Positions 1 through 8,318 of a DNA stretch of 64,000 bases are shown here, piece after piece. Each line of letters starts with the position of its first letter. The first letter of the stretch is position 1. Origin of the DNA: Fischerella thermalis PCC 7521 (GTDB taxonomy: Bacteria; Cyanobacteriota; Cyanobacteriia; Cyanobacteriales; Nostocaceae); the NCBI RefSeq assembly GCF_000317225.1, contig NZ_AJLL01000012.1, forward strand, positions 62,001 through 126,000. The letters run 5' to 3'. Below the pieces are notes generated by a model. The model was not told the origin of the DNA, made no database searches, and saw only the letters and a list, made by a program, of their open reading frames with translations. The position numbers were made by a program, and so were the translations under genes.

Positions 1-888
1 CGTCGCCAACTTACACAACAAGAAGTTGAAGCAAACGCTCAGACTTATCTTGATCAAGTACGACCTATATTAGATTTTGACACACCCGGAAGGTTAGAGG
101 TGCGATATAACTCAGAGTGGCTTTCTAAGCTGGACTTGGGCAAAACTTTAGAGTTGCTCTCAACCATGACAGTGGGGCAAATGCTAGCGAAAGAAGGATT
201 TGCTGAACGTTATAAAAGAGAGAATCCTATTTTTCTACATGAGTTCCTCTATCCGCTAATGCAGGGTTTTGATTCTGTGGCTGTGGAAGCTGATGTGGAA
301 TTGGGTGGTACTGACCAGAAATTTAACATAGCAGTAGGTCGAGATTTACAGCGTCATTTTGGACAGAAACCCCAGTTTGGTTTACTACTGCCTCTTTTAC
401 TTGGCACGGATGGTCTGCAAAAAATGTCTAAGTCTTTAGGTAATTACGTAGGATTACGAGAGCATCCTAGTCAAAAGTATCAAAAACTGCAAGGTATTCC
501 AGACCACCTACTCAAAGATTATTTTGAACTGTTGACAGATTTACCTCTAGACAAACTACCAGAAAATCCACGCGATCGCCAAAAACTACTCGCGCAAGAA
601 ATAGTCCGGCAGTATCACGGACAGAGTGCCGTCGATAACATTGAAGCAGGAGATCTACCCGAATTTTCTCTATCTAAAGTAGAATTTCCGGCAAAATTAT
701 CCTATATTCTCAATGCTAGTGGCTTATGCAAAAGCAGTGGAGAAGGAAAGCGGAAAATTCAAGAGGGTGGTGTGCGACTAGATGGTGATCGCATCACCGA
801 TGTCGATACTGCTTTCCAAGATAAAAGCGAATTGTACGGACGGGTTTTGCAACTCGGGAAAAATAAGTTTGTCAGACTTGTACCATGA
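1..888 (+). CDS. tyrS: Tyrosyl-tRNA synthetase, 3' part (5' end outside window)
   Basis: Class I aminoacyl-tRNA synthetase that charges tRNA-Tyr in the cytoplasm. The frame is open from base 1, so the gene enters from the left; the GTG at position 100 is internal because recognisable TyrRS sequence ([20 protein letters not shown]) precedes it. Visible are the tyrosine-pocket region with GGTDQKFN, the KMSKS loop ([10 protein letters not shown]) and a C-terminal S4-like RNA-binding domain ([18 protein letters not shown]). The N-terminal HIGH-like motif is off the window. It ends just before an STRR repeat block that separates it from pyrF. Confidence 0.96.
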   Translation, partial: RRQLTQQEVEANAQTYLDQVRPILDFDTPGRLEVRYNSEWLSKLDLGKTLELLSTMTVGQMLAKEGFAERYKRENPIFLHEFLYPLMQGFDSVAVEADVELGGTDQKFNIAVGRDLQRHFGQKPQFGLLLPLLLGTDGLQKMSKSLGNYVGLREHPSQKYQKLQGIPDHLLKDYFELLTDLPLDKLPENPRDRQKLLAQEIVRQYHGQSAVDNIEAGDLPEFSLSKVEFPAKLSYILNASGLCKSSGEGKRKIQEGGVRLDGDRITDVDTAFQDKSELYGRVLQLGKNKFVRLVP

Positions 889-952
889 TCGGTAATGGGT
901 AATGGGTAATAGGGAATAAAAAATACCAATTACCAATTACCAATTACCAAGA
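889..952. repeat. STRR heptamer block between tyrS and pyrF
   Basis: Tandem copies of ggtaatg / taatggg are followed by tandem copies in the other orientation (ccaatta repeated). The two halves can pair as a long imperfect hairpin. This is the short tandemly repeated repetitive sequence type common between genes of heterocystous cyanobacteria. It may act as a transcript end between the two co-directional genes, but no clean terminator is seen. Confidence 0.7.
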
Positions 953-971
953 CTAACGTGATAGACCCTAA

Positions 972-1691
972 ATGAACGCAGAGCAAAAAATTATTGTTCC
1001 CTTAGATGTGGCAAATATAACAGATGCGATCGCCCTGATAGAAAAATTGCCACAAGTCAGCTTTTGGAAAGTTGGTTTAGAGTTGTTTACAAGTACAGGA
1101 CCGCAGATTCTCCAGGAGTTAAAATCCCGGCAGAAGCGGATTTTCCTGGATTTAAAATTTCATGATATCCCTAACACCGTTGCTGGCGCTTGTCGAGCGG
1201 CAGCAGGTTACGGCGTTGATTTGCTGACAATTCATGCTACAGCTGGTAGAGACGCCCTCAAAGCAGCAACAGAGGCAGTGCAAACAGGTGCAGCACAAGC
1301 AGGAGTGGAACCGCCCAAACTGATTGCCATCACAGTTTTAACTAGTATTTCTTGCCGACAGTTGGCATTTGATTTAAAAATTCCCCTAGAATTGCCAGAA
1401 TATGCTCTGGAAATGGCATTGATGGCACAAGAAGCAGGATTAGATGGGGCAGTTTGTTCGCCCCAAGAGGTGGCACAACTGCGGGATAGTTGTGGAAATG
1501 AGTTTTTACTAGTTTGTCCGGGGGTACGTCCCACTTGGGCAGAAAAAGGAGATCAAAAGCGATCGCTTACCCCCAGCCAGGCACTACAAGCAGGAGCAAA
1601 TTACCTTGTAATTGGGCGTCCCGTCACTGCTGCTGCTGAACCTGAGTTAGCCTGGAAACAAATTTGCGAGGAGTTAGCAACAGTGGCATGA
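972..1691 (+). CDS. pyrF: Orotidine 5'-phosphate decarboxylase
   Basis: Catalyses the last step of UMP synthesis, decarboxylating OMP. At 239 aa it has the family's usual size. The catalytic Lys/Asp array is visible as [13 protein letters not shown] (DxKxxD), followed by LLTIHATAG and the phosphate-binding C-terminus ending [13 protein letters not shown]. The start ATG gives [15 protein letters not shown], the expected beginning. Its stop overlaps the start of the next gene as ATGA, which suggests translational coupling. Confidence 0.97.
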   Translation: MNAEQKIIVPLDVANITDAIALIEKLPQVSFWKVGLELFTSTGPQILQELKSRQKRIFLDLKFHDIPNTVAGACRAAAGYGVDLLTIHATAGRDALKAATEAVQTGAAQAGVEPPKLIAITVLTSISCRQLAFDLKIPLELPEYALEMALMAQEAGLDGAVCSPQEVAQLRDSCGNEFLLVCPGVRPTWAEKGDQKRSLTPSQALQAGANYLVIGRPVTAAAEPELAWKQICEELATVA

Positions 1692-2362
1692 AGTCTAAAG
1701 CTAAAAAAAATCAAAGAGTGGAGGAACAGTTAAACGGTAAAGGGAAAAATGCTAACCCTGTACCCGACTCCTGCAAAAAACCTAATTGTTGCTTGTGGCT
1801 TGCAGCTTGTAACTTCTGGTTGTTCACCTCAAATTTCCTTAATTCTCAAGCATTCGCACAGAATCCTACCTCTTCACCAAACAGCAGGGAGCAGTTTTTT
1901 TGTTCAGAACCAAATCTAGAAATATTGACTACACAGCTTCTGCAAGATTTACCTAGTTATGCCAATCGTGTTATTCAACGCGCCCGCCGTTTTGGTAGAA
2001 AAACCGATATTTTTAGTTACGTATTAGCAGCAGGTAGACCCGAGTTTACACCACTACCCCTAAATTTAACTGGAGAAATCCCTAAAGAATTAAAATACAC
2101 TGAAAAAGATGTTAAACAAGTCTTTTTTACTACTTTAGAGCGGCAATATATTGGTAAAAAAGCTGTGGAATTACAACAATTTCACTGGCTATTTTTAGCC
2201 AAAGCTGAGAATGGATGGTGGATGGTAATGATGTTTTCTCGAACTGGTTCTGACCTTAAACAAAATCCTCCCACACCACCACAGGATAGCAGTCACGGTG
2301 TTGTTGCCCAAGGGATTCAAACATGGTTAAGAGATTGTCGTGCAGGAGATGTGCGATTTTGA
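1688..2362 (+). CDS. Hypothetical secreted protein coupled to pyrF
   Basis: No family is recognised. The chosen ATG overlaps the pyrF stop (ATGA); an upstream TTG in the same frame is less likely. The basic N-terminus is followed by a short hydrophobic stretch ([17 protein letters not shown]) and an AQNP-like cleavage site near residue 60, so export is plausible though the signal would be unusually far in. The rest is a globular domain with [19 protein letters not shown] and a C-terminal [19 protein letters not shown]. Conservation next to pyrF in other cyanobacteria would need a search. Confidence 0.75.
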   Translation: MKSKAKKNQRVEEQLNGKGKNANPVPDSCKKPNCCLWLAACNFWLFTSNFLNSQAFAQNPTSSPNSREQFFCSEPNLEILTTQLLQDLPSYANRVIQRARRFGRKTDIFSYVLAAGRPEFTPLPLNLTGEIPKELKYTEKDVKQVFFTTLERQYIGKKAVELQQFHWLFLAKAENGWWMVMMFSRTGSDLKQNPPTPPQDSSHGVVAQGIQTWLRDCRAGDVRF

Positions 2363-2745
2363 AGAAAGGCACAGGAGGTACTCCTTCGAGTTCAAGGAGT
2401 GCCGTGGCAGATAGCAGAAGGCAGCTATGTACAGCTATGTACAATTAGGGGGATTGGGATCTGCCACTGTCGTGTTGACCACCAAATAGAAGATTTGCGG
2501 GGGTCTTAAACCCAAGTGGGCTGTGGCTTAAAACAGATAGCTGGTAATCACAACTGCGGAAACTATCAAGACGTTGAAGTTGATAGTTGGTGCTGGCTTG
2601 TCAAGGATATAGAAATCCTATTTGATTTTTGAACGGAACTCACTACAGTTTTTGTTCCCTATTACCCGTTAAAAGTTCCTTAGCTCAACGAATAATTTAC
2701 GCCTAATGTGAATTAAAACTATGACAACAATCCTGTTTTTATACT
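2363..2745. other. Noncoding region, nothing specific seen
   Basis: About 380 bases between convergent genes. There are short in-frame stretches but no coding-like sequence, no clear terminator and no RNA gene that I recognise. The right end runs into the repeat module described separately. Confidence 0.5.
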
Positions 2746-2812
2746 CGAACACAGATGAACACAGATGAACACCGATAATCTATCTGTGTGCATCTGTGTG
2801 CATCTGTGTTCG
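2746..2812. repeat. 32-bp-arm hairpin of ACACAGATGAAC-type repeats
   Basis: Two 32-base arms separated by only 3 bases are inverted copies of each other with 4 mismatches. Each arm is itself built of a 10-base tandem unit (acagatgaac / gcatctgtgt). As RNA it would form one long hairpin. Related arm sequence occurs near 44.8-45.1 kb and 47.5-47.6 kb, next to the shared ~70-bp module. Confidence 0.85.
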
Positions 2813-2877
2813 TTAACCAAAATAAAACCTGGACAATTTGCCCAAAAATTTTATGTTGCTTCTTCAATTCACAATTA
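2811..2877 (-). repeat. ~70-bp dispersed repeat module, copy A
   Basis: The reverse complement reads from aattgtgaattgaagaagc to gttaacg and matches the modules near 45.0 and 47.4 kb. Shared words include gaattgaagaagcaacataa, a gtccag block and gttaacg. It abuts the 32-bp-arm hairpin directly. No protein is encoded. Confidence 0.8.
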
Positions 2878-2885
2878 GGCGTAAT

Positions 2886-3584
2886 TCATAATTCATTATT
2901 CACAATTTCATCATATTTAGCGCGGACTGCTTGGATATCTTGCCACATCAACCATTTAGGGCTACCAACTTCGCGGGAAGGGTTACGCAGTAAGTAAGAA
3001 GGGTGAAAAATCGGCATACATAAACGTCCTTCCCACTCCATCCAAGTTCCACGAATTTTAGTAATCCCTCGTTTATCACCAATTAAACCTTTGACAGCAG
3101 TTGCACCTGTCAAAAGAATAATTTTTGGGTTTACTAAGCGAATTTGTTCTAATAGATAAGGTTTGCAAGCCTCGATTTCTTCATTGGTAGGAACTCGGTT
3201 ATTTGGTGGTCGGCATTTATTTACGTTGCATATGTATACGTCTTTTTCTGTATTTAGTTTTACCGATTGCAGAATTTTTTCTAAAAGCTGTCCTGCTCGA
3301 CCCACAAATGGTAGCCCTGTTTCATCTTCGTTTTGTCCAGGTGCTTCACCTACAACCATGATCGGTGCTTTGAGGCTACCGCGTCCGATAACAGCATGGG
3401 TACGAGTGTTTCCTAAATCACAGCGATGACACTGATTGCAATGCTGTGCTAACTCGACTATATCGGCATAAACTCCTGTAGGAATGGGAATTTTGGCATC
3501 TGTGGGTATTAATTCTTTTTTATCAAAATTAGATGCCTGTAAATTAGATTCCCCAAAAAGACTAAGTTGATGTTCGCTGCTCAT
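2886..3584 (-). CDS. Family 4 uracil-DNA glycosylase
   Basis: Removes uracil from DNA in base-excision repair. At 232 aa it shows the family-4 layout: an N-terminal CNQCHRC cluster for the 4Fe-4S centre, the active-site block [34 protein letters not shown] carrying another cluster Cys, and the C-terminal HPSYLLR motif. The ~65-residue N-terminal extension before the cluster is low complexity, so the true start could lie slightly downstream. It is transcribed alone, convergent with the upstream hypothetical gene. Confidence 0.93.
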   Translation of the reverse strand: MSSEHQLSLFGESNLQASNFDKKELIPTDAKIPIPTGVYADIVELAQHCNQCHRCDLGNTRTHAVIGRGSLKAPIMVVGEAPGQNEDETGLPFVGRAGQLLEKILQSVKLNTEKDVYICNVNKCRPPNNRVPTNEEIEACKPYLLEQIRLVNPKIILLTGATAVKGLIGDKRGITKIRGTWMEWEGRLCMPIFHPSYLLRNPSREVGSPKWLMWQDIQAVRAKYDEIVNNEL

Positions 3585-3839
3585 GAAACTTGCAATATTA
3601 ATCTAAGCACAAGGTGTCTAATCTGAGTAAAATTTTTAACCCAAAAGCTTGCACGTTTAGCCCAGCAGTGCAGTACCTCGTGTCTGCTAACATTACGAAA
3701 TTATACTTTCATTGGGCTATTGGTGAACCTTTCTACCAACAAAACTGTTTCTAGTTTAACAAAATAGAAATTTTGTTCAATTTCACAAAAATTCAGTCAT
3801 GATCAAAGCAATGGTATTGTCATGTACTGGGGGAAAACA

Positions 3840-4514
3840 ATGTCAAATACCCCGCTTTTTAATGATCGTACCCAAGCTGGAGAGAGACTAGCCGAAGTAG
3901 TTCAGGCGACTTTAATTAAACAAGCATCGGCATCTGAAATCAAGCCTGTACCAATTGTCTATGCTTTGCCGCGAGGTGGACTAGAGGTAGCAGCACCAGT
4001 TGCGCGTGTTTTGCATTGTCCATTAACAATATTAGTAGCGAAAAAGATTAGCCATCCAGAAAATCCAGAGTTGGCAATTGGTGCGGTGACTGCTTGTGGG
4101 AGTGTAATTTGGGAGCAGTCAAGAAGATTATCTCAAAGACAGAATTGGCGATCGCACACAGCATTAGATACAGCAGTTAACCAAGCTAAATCTTTGGAAG
4201 CAAAGTTAAGTGTTGCTTGCCCACAGGTGAATACAGAAGGCGCTATAGCCATTATCGTTGATGATGGTATTGCCACGGGAATGACAATGGCAGTGGCTGC
4301 TGCTGCGATCAGAAAACGTTCTCCAGCAGAGATTTGGTTGTGTGCGCCAGTCGCACCACTACGATTAGTACCCTGGTTGCATCAATGGGGCGATCGCGTC
4401 ATTGTTTTAGCCACACCAGAACCATTTGCCAGTGTGAGTAATTTTTATCAAGAATTCCCCCAACTAGAAATCACAGAAGCTTTAATGTATCTACAACTAG
4501 CTCAAGAGGAATGA
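3840..4514 (+). CDS. Phosphoribosyltransferase family protein
   Basis: Type I PRTase fold; the PRPP-binding loop is visible as IAIIVDDGIATGMTM about two thirds along. The N-terminal half has VYALPRGGLEVAAPVARVL, typical of stand-alone cyanobacterial PRTases whose substrate is not known. I chose the second ATG (MSNTPLFNDRTQAGERLA) because family members begin with F-x-D-R-x-x-A-G; an in-frame ATG lies 18 bases earlier. A poly-A/HIP1/poly-T hairpin follows the stop. Confidence 0.85.
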   Translation: MSNTPLFNDRTQAGERLAEVVQATLIKQASASEIKPVPIVYALPRGGLEVAAPVARVLHCPLTILVAKKISHPENPELAIGAVTACGSVIWEQSRRLSQRQNWRSHTALDTAVNQAKSLEAKLSVACPQVNTEGAIAIIVDDGIATGMTMAVAAAAIRKRSPAEIWLCAPVAPLRLVPWLHQWGDRVIVLATPEPFASVSNFYQEFPQLEITEALMYLQLAQEE

Positions 4515-4516
4515 AA

Positions 4517-4539
4517 AAAACAAAGCGATCGCTGTTTTT
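4517..4539 (+). terminator. HIP1-centred hairpin, possible terminator
   Basis: Immediately after the PRTase stop, an A-run, agcgatcgct and a T-run form a palindrome whose core is the HIP1 octamer. The T-run makes a rho-independent terminator possible, but the GC stem is short. Confidence 0.45.
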
Positions 4540-4671
4540 AAGATCAATGACAAAGCGATCATCTTTAGAGAAATTTAATTTTTGAAAAATTCCCCTACGG
4601 GCTTATCCCCATCCCTCAAGGGCTTGTCATTGTTCGCGTCTTCTGTTATCCCGCCCAGAACTCATAGCCTA

Positions 4672-4689
4672 AGTCCACTTAAGTGGACT
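4672..4689. repeat. Perfect 18-bp palindrome AGTCCACTTAAGTGGACT
   Basis: A gapless two-fold symmetric 18-mer lies in the noncoding stretch downstream of two convergent genes. It could be a regulator site or a REP-like repeat; only one copy was noticed in this window. Confidence 0.7.
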
Positions 4690-4708
4690 GAAATTTTTGT
4701 CGAGTCTA

Positions 4709-4792
4709 CTATTTACTAAGTGCGATCGCAAAGTACACACCACAAAACAACAATGCAAGTAAAACATCAGATACTGCTATTGTCAGCATCAT
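4709..4792 (-). CDS. Candidate 27-aa single-span membrane peptide
   Basis: The frame begins with two ATGs and encodes MMLTIAVSDVLLALLFCGVY followed by FAIALSK. It is almost entirely hydrophobic and ends in Lys, like small subunits of photosynthetic complexes, but it matches none of PetG/L/N, PsbM/T/X/Y or PsaI/M as I know them. It lies 30 bases downstream of the nucleotidyltransferase on the same strand. No convincing Shine-Dalgarno sequence is seen. It could be a chance frame. Confidence 0.35.
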   Translation of the reverse strand: MMLTIAVSDVLLALLFCGVYFAIALSK

Positions 4793-4822
4793 CTAGTGAA
4801 TTTACCCACTTTTGAGTATGAG

Positions 4823-5614
4823 TTAAAAAACCTCATGACTCAATTGCTGCACAGCTCGCACTAAATCATTTGGTGTACCAATGTCTAAGTAAGTTCCATC
4901 CGCAAATACTTCTGCTTGTACGTGAAAACCCTGTGTAATTGCAGCTTGAATGACGTCTCCAATCGGCACTTCTGATAACTGAGGCAAATTAGGATTAGCC
5001 TTGAGAGGAATGAGGTACTCATGCAGAAACTGAGTAAAAGCTGGTGTCCAAACGGCAATACCCCACATATAACGCAAGTCTGATTGACGGGGTTTTTCGA
5101 TTATTTGCTGCACTCTACCTGTATCATTGAAGTCAACCATACCTGCTTTCTCTGGTTGATCAGTAGGGAATAATCCCAAAACCACATCTGCTTGAGTTCC
5201 CTGTTGACGTGCTAACACCTTTACAAAGGCATCTTTGGGTTGAAATAAAATATCAGGAAAACCCAATGCAATTATTGCATCCCGAACAAAAGGGTAAGCT
5301 TGATCTAAGGTAAACGGCACACCATAAGGTAAACCCATAATTAGATAGCCCAAGCTCATAGAAAGCATAGCACCATCCCGAAAATACTCCGGAATATCCC
5401 ACTTCCCCGGACGCAAAATAAAGTATGCCTGATTAATGCCTGCCAGTTGCATTTTTTCTAGCAGATACTGACAAACCACTTTCGGTCGCCAGTTATTTGG
5501 CTCACCAAAATCTTGAAAACCGACAGGATATAACTCTTTGCTTAATGGTAAAGGAGAAATCCGTTTTGCCTGTCCACCTGCTGGTAGCAGTCCAATAACT
5601 TGGCGATCGCTCAT
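4823..5614 (-). CDS. Sugar-nucleotidyltransferase family protein
   Basis: Resembles glucose-1-phosphate nucleotidyltransferases (263 aa). The N-terminal nucleotide-binding loop is LLPAGGQAKRISPLPLSKEL, a variant of the usual GxGTRLxPxTxxxPK. Later GFPDILFQP (acceptor Asp) and the GTYLDIGTPNDLVRAVQQ C-terminus match the family. The sugar and nucleotide cannot be deduced. It probably feeds polysaccharide or cell-surface glycan synthesis. It stands alone, downstream of a terminator that ends the DUF1232 gene. Confidence 0.85.
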   Translation of the reverse strand: MSDRQVIGLLPAGGQAKRISPLPLSKELYPVGFQDFGEPNNWRPKVVCQYLLEKMQLAGINQAYFILRPGKWDIPEYFRDGAMLSMSLGYLIMGLPYGVPFTLDQAYPFVRDAIIALGFPDILFQPKDAFVKVLARQQGTQADVVLGLFPTDQPEKAGMVDFNDTGRVQQIIEKPRQSDLRYMWGIAVWTPAFTQFLHEYLIPLKANPNLPQLSEVPIGDVIQAAITQGFHVQAEVFADGTYLDIGTPNDLVRAVQQLSHEVF

Positions 5615-5738
5615 AAATTATTTATTGGTTGTTGATTGGTGGTCATTTGTCATGAGTTTAGTAGTTATTAGTTTTTCTCCACCTCTCCCTTGTCCTCCGT
5701 GTCCCCCTTCCCTTCCAATCCCCAATGCAAAATTGTAT

Positions 5739-5783
5739 AAAAAATACCCCCTTCCCAGGCCATTCTGGCAACAGAAGGGGGTA
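5739..5783 (-). terminator. Rho-independent terminator of the DUF1232 gene
   Basis: Reading the minus strand, gaagggggta and tacccccttc form a perfect 10-bp stem with a ~19-base loop, directly followed by a run of six T. It lies just after the stop of the DUF1232 gene. Confidence 0.8.
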
Positions 5784-5808
5784 ATTCAATTTTAAGATTC
5801 GGTTGTGA

Positions 5809-6132
5809 CTACTTAACAGAAACTGCATCAACATCTACAGTCGTGCTGGAGGTAGAATCCTTAGTAGAATCAGTGGCTTGAACCTCTACATTGGCGTCTA
5901 TATTACCCCGACGCGCTTTGAAGCCTTCAATCACCAGCCCTGATACCTCAGTTACCAGCAAAGTTAAAAGAAAAACATCGTCAATTTGTCCCACAATCGG
6001 TAAGAAGTCTGGGGCGATATCAAATGGACTGACAAAATATAATAGTGTTCCTAAAATTACCCACCACCGATATTTGGGATTACGAATCAAGTCGCGATAC
6101 CAAGTATAAAGAGATTGAACTGAAAATTTCAT
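5809..6132 (-). CDS. DUF1232 (YkvA-like) small membrane protein
   Basis: 107 aa. The diagnostic block is NPKYRWWVILGTLLYFVSPF followed by DIAPDFLPIVGQIDD, a YkvA/DUF1232 signature, with a second hydrophobic helix (DVFLLTLLVTEVSGLVIEGF). The C-terminal tail is Ser/Thr/Asp rich. I chose the ATG preceded by GAGG at 8 bases over GTG/ATG codons 6-9 bases upstream, which sit too close to that ribosome site. Function of the family is unknown. Confidence 0.85.
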   Translation of the reverse strand: MKFSVQSLYTWYRDLIRNPKYRWWVILGTLLYFVSPFDIAPDFLPIVGQIDDVFLLTLLVTEVSGLVIEGFKARRGNIDANVEVQATDSTKDSTSSTTVDVDAVSVK

Positions 6133-6351
6133 GACCATCACCTCTAGTTATTTTTAATTTTGGCAAATGATTCTTTATAGTTCTTGGGCAAATAACCGTC
6201 ATAACATGTCTGGAAGTTGCTACCAAAATTGGGAGATAGGGGATAGGGAAAATGGAAGGAAGTATTTTTCTTTTTGTCTCCCCAATTCCCGATACCTGAT
6301 CCTCGATCCCCTATCCTCAATCCCTAATCCTAAACTCCTAGTTAAACTTGT

Positions 6352-6954
6352 ATGTCTTCCCAACTCTGGCCATACCTAAGTCCTGGTATTCCCGATGATT
6401 TATTTGAGCATTTGCCAGGAATTCCCCTTAGTCAAAGAGAAATTAGACTACTGTTGATTGCTCAATTACGCCTATTACCCAACACGGTTTTATGGGATAT
6501 TGGTGCAGGTACGGGTACTATTCCCGTAGAAGTCGGATTGCTATGTCCCCAAGGACGAATCATTGCAGTAGAACGGGATGAAGAAGTTGCTAACCTAATT
6601 CGCCGTAACTGCGATCGCTTTGAAGTCAAAAATGTTGAAGTTATTGAAGGTAGCGCTCCTGAATGTTTGCATAATCTCAAAGAAACACCCCACCGTGTCT
6701 GTATAGAAGGTGGACGGGCTATCCAGGAAATTTTGCAAGCAGTCTGGGATTATTTGCCACCATCAGGTAGAGTGGTCGCCACAGCTGCTAATCTAGAAAG
6801 TCTGTATGCGATTTCTCTAAGCTTTGCCCAACTGCAAGCGAGAAATATTGAAGTTGTACAGTCTGGGATTAACCGCTTGGAAACACGTGGTTTTTCTCAA
6901 ACTTTCACTGCTGTCGATCCAATTTTTATCCTCAGTGGTGAAAAGTTAGATTAA
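6352..6954 (+). CDS. cbiT: Cobalt-precorrin-6Y C15-methyltransferase, CbiT type
   Basis: SAM-dependent methyltransferase that methylates C15 and decarboxylates the C12 acetate of precorrin in cobalamin synthesis. 200 aa. The start SQLWPYLSPGIPDDLFEHLP is the CbiT N-terminal signature and LWDIGAGTGTIPVEVGLLCP is SAM motif I, followed by VERDEEVANLIRRN and a VCIEGGRAIQEIL block. The partner CbiE domain is not in this window. No cobalamin riboswitch was recognised upstream. cdsA follows in the same direction after ~90 bases. Confidence 0.9.
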   Translation: MSSQLWPYLSPGIPDDLFEHLPGIPLSQREIRLLLIAQLRLLPNTVLWDIGAGTGTIPVEVGLLCPQGRIIAVERDEEVANLIRRNCDRFEVKNVEVIEGSAPECLHNLKETPHRVCIEGGRAIQEILQAVWDYLPPSGRVVATAANLESLYAISLSFAQLQARNIEVVQSGINRLETRGFSQTFTAVDPIFILSGEKLD

Positions 6955-7045
6955 ATTCAATAACAAAAAGCTAGGAGATTACTCGATTCAAAATTAAAAA
7001 ATCTTAATTGATTAGTCTCCAGTCCCTAGTCTCTATTTTCTACCT

Positions 7046-7927
7046 ATGCCTTGGTCTCGAATTTTTAGTGGAATTGTTGCGATCGCTGTTGCTTTATCAG
7101 CAACTGTTTTGGGTGGATGGTACTTTACTATCGTATTTGCAATCATTATCTTTTTAGGTCAAAACGAATTTTTTGATTTGGTCAGAGCAAAAAGCATAGC
7201 TCCTACTGTCAAAACCACTATGGTTGTCAGTCAAATTCTCCTAGCAATTTGTACACTAGATGGCTACTTGGCTGATGCTGTTATGCCCTTGGCAGGTACT
7301 TTTATCTGTTTTTACTTGCTATTTCAACCCAAAATGGCTACGATCGCGGATATTTCCGCTTCAATTTTGGGGCTTTTTTATACCGGCTATTTACCGAGTT
7401 ACTGGGTAAGATTGCGAGCATTTAACACCACAGATAGCAATCTTCCTCTGGGAGGCTACTGGCCTCCAAGTTGGGCAGATTTCTTCGCACATAAACACTC
7501 AGTTACTTTACCAGATGGTCTCACAGCTACACTGATGACTTTCCTTTGTATCTGGGCAGCAGATATTGGTGCTTATACCTTTGGTAAATTTTTTGGCAAA
7601 ACCCCCTTATCTGATATTAGCCCGAAAAAAACTGTAGAAGGTGCTGTGTTTGGTGTTGCTGCGAGTGTAATGGTTGCATTTGCTACGGCTTACTATTTTA
7701 ACTGGCCTAAATACCCTATTACTGGTTTGATATTGGGCTTGTTAATTGGGGTCGCTGGTCTTTTAGGTGACTTAACTGAATCAATGCTAAAACGGGATGC
7801 TGGCGTCAAAGATTCAGGACAACTAATTCCTGGTCATGGTGGCATTTTAGACCGTACTGATAGTTATATTTTTACAGCTCCTTTAGTTTACTATTTTATA
7901 TCTCTTCTATTACCGTTATTGATTTAG
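7046..7927 (+). CDS. cdsA: Phosphatidate cytidylyltransferase
   Basis: Integral membrane enzyme making CDP-diacylglycerol from phosphatidate and CTP, precursor of phosphatidylglycerol, a lipid needed by photosystems. 293 aa with about eight hydrophobic spans. The CDS signature is present near the C-terminus: LGDLTESMLKRDAGVKDSGQ, then LIPGHGGILDRTDSY. ISPKKTVEGA precedes it. The ATG start gives a short N-terminus before the first span (IFSGIVAIAVALSATVLGG). Confidence 0.95.
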   Translation: MPWSRIFSGIVAIAVALSATVLGGWYFTIVFAIIIFLGQNEFFDLVRAKSIAPTVKTTMVVSQILLAICTLDGYLADAVMPLAGTFICFYLLFQPKMATIADISASILGLFYTGYLPSYWVRLRAFNTTDSNLPLGGYWPPSWADFFAHKHSVTLPDGLTATLMTFLCIWAADIGAYTFGKFFGKTPLSDISPKKTVEGAVFGVAASVMVAFATAYYFNWPKYPITGLILGLLIGVAGLLGDLTESMLKRDAGVKDSGQLIPGHGGILDRTDSYIFTAPLVYYFISLLLPLLI

Positions 7928-7990
7928 TTAGTGGTTATAGTTTCTTGGTGGTTGGTGGTAGTTAGTAGTTAGTAGTTAGTTGTTAGTTGT
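7927..7990. repeat. STRR block (GTTAGTA/GTTAGTT heptamers) after cdsA
   Basis: Consecutive heptamers of the gttagtg, gttggtg, gttagta and gttagtt kind. The same heptamer family recurs at many intergenic sites in the window (for example near 13.35, 44.62, 46.85 and 54.93 kb). Confidence 0.75.
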
Positions 7991-8318
7991 TATCTCTTAC
8001 TCCCCATCTCTCCATCTCCCCACTGCCCCTAATCCCCACTCCCCAAAGCCTAACTTCATAAATCTAATTGAATTTCTAGTGGTGCTGATGGCAAAGATTA
8101 GAAATCTCAACTATTGACTTTAAAAAGTAACCCTAAAAATATACTTTAATAAAGATAACAAATATTATATTATCTCAATACAATAGACAACGTTGTTACA
8201 TAACAGTTATTGACAAACTATATCAATTTATAGGCTACATTCAACCAACCACTTCGTACTCATACAAATAATTTTTTGAAAAAGTGGCAATAACAGCCCA
8301 GCGGCAAAGGAGAAGCTA
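7991..8318. other. AT-rich leader upstream of the AraC-type gene
   Basis: After a pyrimidine-rich tract (tctccatctccccactgccc) comes about 250 bases of AT-rich DNA with no open frame of note. It probably holds the promoter of the AraC-type gene; an aaggag ribosome site lies just before that start. No specific operator was identified. Confidence 0.5.

Noticed and set aside
889-952. STRR arrays considered as CRISPR
   Set aside because: Units are 7 bases with no spacers; no cas genes anywhere in the window.
1232-1534. Open frame antisense to pyrF
   Set aside because: Lies wholly inside a well-supported gene and has no family-like sequence; a shadow frame.
2788-2997. Open frame at the right of the ACACAGATG hairpin
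   Set aside because: Built from repeat sequence and the antisense of the uracil-DNA glycosylase 3' end.
6142-6351. Cobalamin riboswitch upstream of cbiT
   Set aside because: No B12-box-like sequence is seen in this short region.
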